Of a stretch of DNA of 7,979 nt, positions 1-5,739 are shown one piece after another; position 1 is the stretch's first letter, and every line of letters begins with the position of its first letter. Source of the stretch: Nocardioides sp. (GTDB lineage Bacteria > Actinomycetota > Actinomycetes > Propionibacteriales > Nocardioidaceae); NCBI GenBank assembly GCA_029264225.1, contig JARICB010000181.1, positions 1 to 7,979 on the forward strand. Direction: 5' to 3'. The translations under genes and the position numbers were made by a program. The notes below the pieces were generated by a model that made no database searches, was not told the DNA's origin, and saw nothing but the letters and a program-made list of their open reading frames with translations.

Positions 1-859
1 TGCCATCAGCCACCACTACGACCTGAGCAACGACTTCTATGCACTGCTCCTCGACCCGTCGATGGCCTACAGCTGCGCCTACTACCCCAACGACGACCCG
101 ACCTACGAGCTCCACGACGCGCAACGAGACAAGCTCGACCTGGTCTGCCGCAAACTCGGTCTCGGCCCGGGCTCGAAGCTGCTCGATGTGGGTTGCGGTT
201 GGGGGTCCCTGTCGTTGCATGCTGCCGAGCAGTACGGCGCCCAGGTCATCGGCGTCACCATCGCCAAGGAGCAGAAGAAGTTCATCGATGCGCGGATTAC
301 GGCGCGCGGTCTCGGCGACCGGGTCGAGATCCGTCTTCAGGACTACCGCGAGGTGCCCGAGCGTGACCACTTCGACGCGGTCGGGTCGCTGGAGATGGGC
401 GAACACGTCGGTGAGGCCAACTACCCCACCTACGCGGAGGTGCTGCGCCGCGCCGTCACACCCGGCGGGCGGGTATTGATCCAGCAGATGTCTCGACCGG
501 GCAGGGGTGGCGGACGCCATCCCGGAGGCGGACCGTTCATCGAGTCGTTCATCGCCCCCGACATGCACATGCGCCCGGTCGGCGAGACGGTCGACCATCT
601 CGAAAGAGCCGGACTCGAGGTGCGCGACGTGCACATGCTCCGCGAGCACTACGTGCGCACCGTCGCCGCCTGGCTGGAGCGCTTCCAGTCCAATCGGGCA
701 GCCCTGACGGCCCTGGTCGGCGAAGAGGTCGTGCGGGTGTGGCACCTCTACCTGGTGGGCGGCTCGATGGCGTTCCGTGACGGTCGCATGGGCGTGGACC
801 AGATCCTGGCCGTGCGACCGGGCGCCGCGCACACCCTTCCCCCGCTGCGGGCCTGGTGA
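1..859 (+). CDS. Cyclopropane-fatty-acyl-phospholipid synthase-type SAM methyltransferase (5' partial)
   Basis: The reading frame is open from base 2, so the start lies before the window; 285 C-terminal residues are visible. This family transfers a methyl or methylene group from S-adenosylmethionine to the double bond of unsaturated acyl chains in membrane phospholipids. The visible part starts with the family motif HYDLSNDFYALLLD, then MAYSCAYY (the conserved Cys region), the SAM-binding loop LLDVGCGWGS about 60 residues in, and SLEMGEHVGEANY, which carries the conserved Glu. The segment usually reading HTIG in E. coli Cfa reads IQQMSR here, so the usual His is absent; this suggests a divergent subgroup, possibly one making 10-methyl or methylene fatty acids. 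The stop overlaps the next gene (GTGA), so the two are probably co-translated. The family call is firm; the exact product is inferred. Confidence 0.9.
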   Translation, partial: AISHHYDLSNDFYALLLDPSMAYSCAYYPNDDPTYELHDAQRDKLDLVCRKLGLGPGSKLLDVGCGWGSLSLHAAEQYGAQVIGVTIAKEQKKFIDARITARGLGDRVEIRLQDYREVPERDHFDAVGSLEMGEHVGEANYPTYAEVLRRAVTPGGRVLIQQMSRPGRGGGRHPGGGPFIESFIAPDMHMRPVGETVDHLERAGLEVRDVHMLREHYVRTVAAWLERFQSNRAALTALVGEEVVRVWHLYLVGGSMAFRDGRMGVDQILAVRPGAAHTLPPLRAW

Positions 860-1647
860 CTCCGGCCGTGACCGATCTCAACTGGCTCACCGCTGCCCTC
901 GCTGCCCTGCTGGCGTGCGCAGCGGTGATGCTCGCGACCGTCGTGGTCAGCAGGCGGGTAGGACGCGTCGCCGTCGTGGACGTGGCCTGGCCGCTGATGT
1001 TCGTCGCTGTCTCACTCGTGCTGGCCGTGCTTTCGGGGCACTGGCTCTCCTGGCTGCTCGCCGGCCTGGTCGTCGTGTGGGGCGGGCGACTCGCGCTGCA
1101 CCTGGGTCGGCGGCTGCGGGGTCACGGCGAGGATCCGCGCTACACAGCAATGCTGGGTGACGGCGGTTTCGGGGCCGCGGTCCGCAAGGTGTTCCTCGTG
1201 CAGGCACTCATCGCGTTCGTGATCTCGCTGCCTTTGCAGGCTGCTGCCACCTACGACGTGCACTGGCGCTGGTTGGTCGTGGCCGGGGTCGTGGTCTGGC
1301 TGGTGGGACTGGTCTTCGAGGCGGTCGGTGACGCCCAGCTTGCGGCGTACCGTCAACGGCCGAAGGACGCCAAGCCCCTCGTCATGGAGACGGGCCTGTG
1401 GCGCTTCACCCGCCACCCCAACTACTTCGGTGACATGTGCGTGTGGTGGGGCATCTGGCTCGCCGGCGCGCTGTCGCTCGGCTGGCTACCGGGGCTGGCT
1501 ACCGTGCTCGCGCCCGTCGCGATGACCTATTTCTTGGCGTTCGCGACCGGGGCCCGATTGCTCGAGCGGACCATGATGAAGCGGCCCGGCTATCGCGAGT
1601 ACGCCGCCCGGACCTCGATGATCGTGCCGCTCCCGCCGCGGCGCTGA
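856..1647 (+). CDS. DUF1295 membrane protein (steroid 5-alpha-reductase / isoprenylcysteine methyltransferase-like fold)
   Basis: A 263-residue, very hydrophobic protein with about six to seven likely membrane segments (roughly 10-31, 43-60, 63-80, 112-130, 137-155, 193-210, 213-232). Conserved DUF1295 marks are VDVAWP (41-46), WGGRLALHLGRR (75-86) with HGEDPRY (90-96), FEAVGDAQL (154-162), GLWRFTRHPNYFGD (180-193) and a C-terminal LLERTMMKRPGYREYAART. The RHPNYFG segment is shared with 3-oxo-5-alpha-steroid 4-dehydrogenases and ICMT-like enzymes and is thought to bind a cofactor, so a membrane reductase role in lipid modification is a reasonable inference, not shown. GTG at 856 is chosen because it overlaps the upstream stop (GTGA), giving coupling; GTG at 868 is an alternative. 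From memory, the order methyltransferase then DUF1295 matches M. tuberculosis Rv0447c-Rv0446c. Confidence 0.88.
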   Translation: MTPAVTDLNWLTAALAALLACAAVMLATVVVSRRVGRVAVVDVAWPLMFVAVSLVLAVLSGHWLSWLLAGLVVVWGGRLALHLGRRLRGHGEDPRYTAMLGDGGFGAAVRKVFLVQALIAFVISLPLQAAATYDVHWRWLVVAGVVVWLVGLVFEAVGDAQLAAYRQRPKDAKPLVMETGLWRFTRHPNYFGDMCVWWGIWLAGALSLGWLPGLATVLAPVAMTYFLAFATGARLLERTMMKRPGYREYAARTSMIVPLPPRR

Positions 1648-1675
1648 CCTCCGGCTCGGAAAAGGAAGACTCAGC

Positions 1676-2077
1676 TCACTCCGGCGCCTTGTCCTGCTTC
1701 CGCTGGTCGCGCTCGCGCTGCTCGCGTTCCTTCTCGGCCCGCTGCTGCTGCTCGTAACGGCGCCGTTGCTCCTCGGCTCGTGCGCGCACGTCCTTGAGGA
1801 AGTCTTCGTCCTTGACCGGGTCGGTAGCGACCATGCGTCCGGGCCGTTCGTATTCGGCGAATCCCGACGTCGGACGCGCTGATGGCCGGGCCGGCTCGGG
1901 GCGACCCGCCACCAGCCAGGCGATCGAGCCGGCCAGCGGGAAGAAGAGGATCAGCAGCAGCCACCAAAGTTTGGGCAGGTTGCGGATCCGCGAGTCCTCG
2001 GTGGAGACGCACTCGATCAGGGACCAGATCATCAGTACGACACTGGCGAGCGACATGAACGCATAGATCTTGAACAC
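1676..2077 (-). CDS. Small PLDc_N (cardiolipin-synthase N-terminal-like) membrane protein
   Basis: A protein of about 133 residues from the GTG at 2077. It has two hydrophobic helices (about 2-24 and 37-57) around the polar turn ECVSTEDSRIRNLPKLWW. The second helix, with its FFPLAGSIAWLVAGRP pattern, is typical of the PLDc_N domain found at the front of cardiolipin synthases and, alone, in many small actinobacterial proteins. No HKD phospholipase motif is present, so it is not an enzyme of that type. The cytoplasmic tail carries DPVKDEDFLKDVRARAEEQ followed by about 30 Arg/Glu/Gln/Lys residues that probably form a charged helix or coiled coil. The frame can be extended to a TTG at 2140, but those 21 codons look non-membrane and unlike the family; an ATG at 2056 is also possible. 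It converges on the DUF1295 gene with a 28-base gap. Function unknown. Confidence 0.78.
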   Translation of the reverse strand: MFKIYAFMSLASVVLMIWSLIECVSTEDSRIRNLPKLWWLLLILFFPLAGSIAWLVAGRPEPARPSARPTSGFAEYERPGRMVATDPVKDEDFLKDVRARAEEQRRRYEQQQRAEKEREQRERDQRKQDKAPE

Positions 2078-2106
2078 CGGCCCATCATGGCGGCTTGGCA
2101 GGGTAG

Positions 2107-2123
2107 GCGCGAGGTTTTCGCGC
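2107..2123. terminator. Small hairpin between the YjbR-like and PLDc_N genes (weak candidate terminator)
   Basis: GCGCGA (2107-2112) pairs perfectly with TCGCGC (2118-2123) around a 5-base loop. It lies just after the YjbR-like gene in its reading direction and before the PLDc_N gene. There is no U-tract on either strand, so termination activity is a guess; actinobacterial terminators often lack the U-tract. Confidence 0.3.
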
Positions 2124-2129
2124 AGCCGG

Positions 2130-2153
2130 ACCCGATGCAATGCCCATTCGGGT
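2130..2153. repeat. Second small inverted repeat in the same gap
   Basis: ACCCGA (2130-2135) and TCGGGT (2148-2153) form a 6-bp stem with a 12-base loop, seven bases from the neighbouring hairpin. It could belong to a composite terminator or be an operator half-site pair for the PLDc_N gene, but in GC-rich DNA a 6-bp stem is also expected by chance. Confidence 0.25.
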
Positions 2154-2175
2154 GCCGCTCGAGCCGGGCGTCGAC

Positions 2176-2550
2176 TCAGTCGGGTCGCTCCACAAGAGCG
2201 GCCAGACGCGCTGGGGCCTGGAGGCAGTAGGAGTCGGTGAGCAGCTCGGCCACCTCCTGCCAGTCGGTGTCGGTGTCAAGCAGCAGCCCGACACTGTTGC
2301 CGGACCAACGGTTGGCGAAATAGGGCTCCCCGAGGTGTGTGAACGCCGCGACCTCGTCGGGCTCGGCCCGGAAGGTGAGGCGAAACAACTGATCTTCGCC
2401 ACCGAAGACATGCGCAACGGTGGCCTGCCGGACCCGCCAGCGAATCCCGACCCAGGCCGGTTCCTGCGAACAATCAGGAAATCGGGTCAGAATCGTGTCG
2501 AGTCGTAGCACCCACTCCTGCGGCACGAGGGGACGATCCTTCGGTGCCAT
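2176..2550 (-). CDS. MmcQ/YjbR family protein
   Basis: A 124-residue protein from the ATG at 2550. It shows the layout of the MmcQ/YjbR family (CyaY-like alpha/beta fold): an N-terminal helix with a short acidic stretch (DTILTRFPDCSQEPAW), a beta sheet region (RWRVRQATVAHVFG, QLFRLTFRAEPDEVAAF), the yFANRWSGNSVGLLLD strand, then DWQEVAELLTDSYCLQAP, which matches the family's C-terminal 'eel..ll.dSY...ap' signature. Members are called DNA-binding by structure or annotation, but their cellular role is generally unknown. The frame extends upstream to a TTG at 2580, giving a ten-residue non-conserved extension that would cover a hairpin; the ATG is preferred, although no clear ribosome binding site precedes it. 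It follows the carboxylase operon on the same strand after 46 bases and is probably a separate unit. Confidence 0.8.
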   Translation of the reverse strand: MAPKDRPLVPQEWVLRLDTILTRFPDCSQEPAWVGIRWRVRQATVAHVFGGEDQLFRLTFRAEPDEVAAFTHLGEPYFANRWSGNSVGLLLDTDTDWQEVAELLTDSYCLQAPARLAALVERPD

Positions 2551-2563
2551 AGGAGCAAGGCTA

Positions 2564-2588
2564 GGACCCGACACCGACAAGCGGGTCC
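2564..2588 (-). terminator. Candidate terminator hairpin after the carboxylase operon
   Basis: GGACCCG (2564-2570) and CGGGTCC (2582-2588) make a perfect 7-bp GC-rich stem with an 11-base loop, starting 9 bases past the stop of the last operon gene in its reading direction. No run of U follows, so this is a U-less actinobacterial-type candidate. It also sits 14 bases upstream of the YjbR-like start, so it could instead be part of that gene's leader. Confidence 0.45.
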
Positions 2589-2596
2589 GGCAGCGC

Positions 2597-3757
2597 TCAG
2601 TAGGACTTCGGCAGCCCCAACGAGTGCATGGCTACGAAGTTGAGAATCATCTCGCGACTTACCGGAGCGATCCGGCCCAGGCGGGCGGCGACCATCGCGT
2701 TGGCCAGGCCGTACTCCTGGGTAAGACCGTTGCCGCCGTGCGTGTGCACGGCTGCGTCGGTCGCGTTGCAGGCGACCTCACCGCCCGCATACTTGGCCAT
2801 GTTGGCGTATTCACCCGCCCCCATGTCGTCGCCGGCGTCATAGAGGGCGGCCGCCTTCTGCCACAGGAGCCGGGCCTGCTCGATCTCGATCTTGATCTTC
2901 GCCAACGGGTGGGCGATGGCCTGGTGGGCGCCGATCGGCTCCTTCCAGACGGTCCTGGTCTTGGCGTAGTCGGTGGCGCGACCCAGCGCATAGCGCGCCG
3001 TGCCGCAGGAGATGGCCGCACCCATGATCCGCTCGGGGTTGAGCCCGGCGAAGAGCTGCACCAGTCCGGCGTTCTCGTCACCGACGAGCGCGTCGAGGGG
3101 CAGGCGGATGTCGTCGAGGAAGAGGGTGAACTGCTTCTCCGGCGCCGACCAGGCCATCGGGATGACCTGCTTGGTGAAGCCTTCGGCGTCGGTCGGCACG
3201 ACGAAGAGCGCCGGCTTGAGCTTGCCGGTCTTCGCGTCCTCGGTGCGCGCCACGATGAGCACGGCTTGGGCCTCGTCGACCCCGGAGATGTAGGTCTTCT
3301 GACCGCTGAGCACCCACTCGTCGCCGTCGCGGCGGCCGGTGGTGGTGATGTTGTGGGAGTTGGATCCCGCGTCGGGCTCGGTAATGCCGAACGCCATGGT
3401 CATCGACCCGTCGGCGATCCCGGGCAGCCATCGCTGCTTCTGCTCCTCGGTGCCGTAACGGCTGATGATCGAGCCGCAGATGGCCGGGCTGACCACCATC
3501 ATCAGCAGCGGTGCTCCTGCGGTGGCCGCCTCTTCCAGGACCGCCGCCAGGTCCCCCATGCCGCCGCCCCCACCGCCGTACTCCTCGGCGATGTTGACGC
3601 CGAGGAAGCCGTTGCTGCCCATCTCCTCCCACAGCTCGGTCGTCTTCTCGCCGGCGGCTGCCTGCTTCTCGATGTACTCGGCGCCGTACTTGCCGGTCAG
3701 CTTGGCGACGGCCTCGCGCAGCGCCAGGCGCTCGTCGGGCTCGGTGAAGTTGGTCAT
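2597..3757 (-). CDS. Acyl-CoA dehydrogenase (FadE12-like)
   Basis: A 386-residue FAD flavoprotein of normal family length. It should oxidise an acyl-CoA to the trans-2-enoyl-CoA, passing electrons to ETF. In order: an N-terminal helical domain (1-120, with the [13 protein letters not shown] motif at 50-62), the FAD/substrate segment [12 protein letters not shown] (123-134), a beta domain including [12 protein letters not shown] (148-159), and the C-terminal helical bundle with [20 protein letters not shown] (272-291) and [13 protein letters not shown] (338-350). The usual C-terminal glutamate (YEGT in medium-chain enzymes) is replaced by APVS (364-367); E242 in GLNPERIM occupies the isovaleryl-CoA-dehydrogenase position and is the probable base. 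It is the last operon gene; its ATG overlaps the carrier stop (ATGA). From memory it resembles FadE12 next to accA2/accD2 in mycobacteria. Substrate unknown; branched or modified acyl chains are plausible from context. Confidence 0.9.
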   Translation of the reverse strand: MTNFTEPDERLALREAVAKLTGKYGAEYIEKQAAAGEKTTELWEEMGSNGFLGVNIAEEYGGGGGGMGDLAAVLEEAATAGAPLLMMVVSPAICGSIISRYGTEEQKQRWLPGIADGSMTMAFGITEPDAGSNSHNITTTGRRDGDEWVLSGQKTYISGVDEAQAVLIVARTEDAKTGKLKPALFVVPTDAEGFTKQVIPMAWSAPEKQFTLFLDDIRLPLDALVGDENAGLVQLFAGLNPERIMGAAISCGTARYALGRATDYAKTRTVWKEPIGAHQAIAHPLAKIKIEIEQARLLWQKAAALYDAGDDMGAGEYANMAKYAGGEVACNATDAAVHTHGGNGLTQEYGLANAMVAARLGRIAPVSREMILNFVAMHSLGLPKSY

Positions 3758-4191
3758 GACTCTCCCTCGGTAGCGGGTTCAACGACGACGGCCAGGACTT
3801 CGCCGGCGGCGACCTGACTCCCGGGCGCGACCCGGATCTCGTCCACGGTGCCGGCGTGCGGCGCGGTGACGGTGTGCTGCATCTTCATGGCTTCCAGCAC
3901 GAGCACGACGTCACCGGCGGCAACCTCGGCGCCGGCTTCGACTGCGACCCGGACGACGGTGCCGGGCATCGGAGCGAGCAGGCTGCCGCTGGCGACTGCG
4001 TCGGCGGGGTCGGTGAAGCGGGGGACCTCGCGTAGACACGCGGACATTAGTGGCCCGTCGACCCACACCTCACGCGGGGACAGGCCCCCGCCGCCGGACG
4101 AATGTCCGCGCGTCTGCGAGACCTGCCAGGTCGTGGCCACCCCGTCGACCTCCAGGCGCACGTGGGCATCGGAGACCTCCAGGACGCTCAT
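3754..4191 (-). CDS. Biotin-carrier C-terminal part of an interrupted carboxylase alpha subunit
   Basis: A 145-residue frame from the first available ATG after an in-frame TAG. It contains part of the beta-barrel (BT) linker domain (about 1-60) and a complete biotinyl domain: [20 protein letters not shown] (72-91), the biotinylation motif EAMKMQHTV with its target lysine, and the mirror half [12 protein letters not shown] followed by [11 protein letters not shown]. Biotin on this lysine carries CO2 from the biotin carboxylase to the carboxyltransferase. The 20 codons between the TAG and this ATG (4192-4251) are open and continue the BT domain in frame, so this is the tail of the upstream gene, not a natural stand-alone carrier. 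No strong ribosome binding site precedes the ATG. It overlaps the acyl-CoA dehydrogenase start by ATGA. Whether it is translated is uncertain. Confidence 0.75.
   Translation of the reverse strand: MSVLEVSDAHVRLEVDGVATTWQVSQTRGHSSGGGGLSPREVWVDGPLMSACLREVPRFTDPADAVASGSLLAPMPGTVVRVAVEAGAEVAAGDVVLVLEAMKMQHTVTAPHAGTVDEIRVAPGSQVAAGEVLAVVVEPATEGES
3761..3768 (-). promoter_or_regulatory. Ribosome binding site of the acyl-CoA dehydrogenase
   Basis: GAGGGAGA precedes the ATG at 3757 with about five bases between GGAG and the start codon. It lies inside the last codons of the biotin-carrier segment, and it supports this start over internal ones. Confidence 0.6.
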
Positions 4192-4251
4192 CCCGTCGAC
4201 GACGTATCCGTCGCGGGTGCCCCACCACTCGACGGGCTCGTGCCCCTCGAA

Positions 4252-4254
4252 CTA
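4252..4254 (-). other. In-frame TAG stop splitting the carboxylase alpha gene
   Basis: The biotin carboxylase frame ends in PQRT-TAG. The same frame then runs on without a break through [20 protein letters not shown] into the biotin-carrier piece. Counting the TAG as one residue, the joined protein would be 661 residues, the usual length for a methylcrotonyl-type alpha subunit (mycobacterial AccA2 is about 667, from memory). A single base change (for example CAG, TGG, GAG or TAC to TAG) explains it. Confidence 0.9.
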
Positions 4255-5739
4255 GGTGCGCTGTGGCTGACTCACCACGTTGCGCCACGACGCCGGGACC
4301 CCCTGCTGCACGGTCCGCGCCGCGGCGTCGGCGGCCGCCAACATCAGCGCTCCGGCCACCAGGGCAGCGCGGTCGATCGGTGCCGCGTCGTCGGACGATG
4401 CGTCGGGCGCGGGCCGGGACTCCAGCCAGGTGGTGGTCATCTCCTCGGCCACGAAGACCGGTTCGGTAAGGATCTCGATGAGCTGGTCGCGGTTGGTGAC
4501 GACCCCGTGGATCCGGGCCCGACGCAACGCCTGCACGAGCTGGCGGATCGCCCGCTCACGGTCGGGTGCCCACGAGATGACCTTGGCCAGCATCGCGTCG
4601 TAGTGGGTGCCGACCTCGTCGCCCGAGCCGAACCCGGAGTCGACCCGGATTCCGGCCCGGTCAAGGGCGCCGAACTCGCCATCGCAGGGGATGTCGAGAG
4701 TGAGCAGCCGCCCGGTCTGGGGGGTGTACGTCGCATCCTCGGCGTAGAGCCGCACCTCGATCGCGTGCCCGCTCGGTCGCGGCAACAACCCGTCGGGTGC
4801 CAGCGCCGCAGCCAGGCGCCCCTCGGCCACGGCGAGCTGGAGCTCCACCAGGTCGACGTTGCGCACCAACTCGGTGACGGGGTGCTCCACCTGGAGTCGA
4901 GTGTTCATCTCCAGGAAGAAGAAGCGACCGGTGGCGCTGTCGTAGAGGAACTCCACAGTGCCGGCGCCGCGGTAGCCGATGCCGTCGGCCAGCCGTTCGG
5001 CTGCCTGCGACATCGCCTCCCAGGTCTGCGCGGAGAGGCCCGGTGCGGGTGCCTCCTCGACCACCTTCTGGTGCCGGCGCTGCACCGAGCAGTCACGACT
5101 GCCCAGCACGAGAGTGCCCGACTCGTCGGAGACGATCTGCAGCTCGACGTGGCGGCCCGCTTCGACGTAGGGCTCGACGAAGACGGTGCCGTCGCCGAAG
5201 GCGCTCTCGGCCTCGGCGGAAGCGGCAGCGATCTCGGCGTCGAGACGATCGAGTGAGCGCACTACGCGCATGCCGCGACCGCCACCGCCCGACGAGGCCT
5301 TGACGAGCAGCGGGAGGTCGGCCTCGGTGGGGTGCTCGGGTGCCGTCAGCACCGGAACCCCCGCCTCGGCGGCGATCCGCTTGGCCTCGACCTTGGCGCC
5401 CATCGCGTCGATGGCCGCCGGCGGCGGTCCGACCCAGGTCAGCCCGGCTGCCTCGACTGCCCGGGCGAAGTCGGCGTTCTCGGACAGGAACCCGTAGCCG
5501 GGGTGGATCGCGTCGGCCCCTGACTGGCGGGCGGCCGCGAGGATCAGGTCCACGCGCAGATAGGTCTCGGCCGGGCTGTTGCCGGGCAGGCGCACGGCGT
5601 AGTCGGCCTCGCTGACGAACGGCAGCTCCGCGTCGGCGTCGGAGTGCACCGCCACGGTCTCGATGCCGAGGCGGTGGCAGGTGGCGAAGACGCGGCGGGC
5701 GATCTCGCCGCGGTTGGCCACAAGAAGTCGCGTGATCAT
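4252..5739 (-). CDS. Biotin carboxylase domain of an acyl-CoA carboxylase alpha subunit (AccA2-like; truncated by a nonsense codon)
   Basis: A 495-residue protein that carboxylates biotin using ATP and bicarbonate. It opens with the family start ITRLLVANRGEIARRV, then HPGYGFLSENADFARA (79-94), the ATP-grasp lysine region MGAKVEAKRIA, the glycine-rich lid KASSGGGGRGM (147-157), SRDCSVQRRHQKVVEEAP (214-231), the active-site FLEMNTRLQVEHPVTE (275-290) and EVRLYAED (328-335). All expected catalytic residues appear present, so the carboxylase domain itself should fold. After about residue 445 it enters the BT linker and stops at TAG, without its biotin carrier; the carrier is encoded in the same frame just downstream. 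The ATG at 5739 overlaps the beta-subunit stop (ATGA) and GGAG lies about ten bases upstream. As written, this subunit would depend on readthrough or a separately made carrier to function. Confidence 0.88.
   Translation of the reverse strand: MITRLLVANRGEIARRVFATCHRLGIETVAVHSDADAELPFVSEADYAVRLPGNSPAETYLRVDLILAAARQSGADAIHPGYGFLSENADFARAVEAAGLTWVGPPPAAIDAMGAKVEAKRIAAEAGVPVLTAPEHPTEADLPLLVKASSGGGGRGMRVVRSLDRLDAEIAAASAEAESAFGDGTVFVEPYVEAGRHVELQIVSDESGTLVLGSRDCSVQRRHQKVVEEAPAPGLSAQTWEAMSQAAERLADGIGYRGAGTVEFLYDSATGRFFFLEMNTRLQVEHPVTELVRNVDLVELQLAVAEGRLAAALAPDGLLPRPSGHAIEVRLYAEDATYTPQTGRLLTLDIPCDGEFGALDRAGIRVDSGFGSGDEVGTHYDAMLAKVISWAPDRERAIRQLVQALRRARIHGVVTNRDQLIEILTEPVFVAEEMTTTWLESRPAPDASSDDAAPIDRAALVAGALMLAAADAAARTVQQGVPASWRNVVSQPQRT

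Noticed and set aside
2078..2175. Possible tRNA or small RNA gene in the gap
   Set aside because: No T-loop consensus or cloverleaf spacing can be made; only two short stems are present.
2551..2580. Ten-codon N-terminal extension of the YjbR-like protein from TTG 2580
   Set aside because: The residues are not family-like, the region holds a hairpin, and a normal ATG exists at 2550.
2420..3817. A 465-codon open frame on the plus strand
   Set aside because: It is exactly antisense to the acyl-CoA dehydrogenase and biotin-carrier piece, has no recognisable domain, and its composition is what third-position GC bias produces opposite a real gene.
3754..4191. A natural stand-alone biotin carboxyl carrier protein gene
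   Set aside because: The 20 codons before the ATG continue the BT linker domain in the same frame as the biotin carboxylase, so this is the tail of an interrupted fused subunit.
4102..5256. A 384-codon open frame on the plus strand
   Set aside because: Antisense shadow of the biotin carboxylase, which has all its family motifs; this translation has none.
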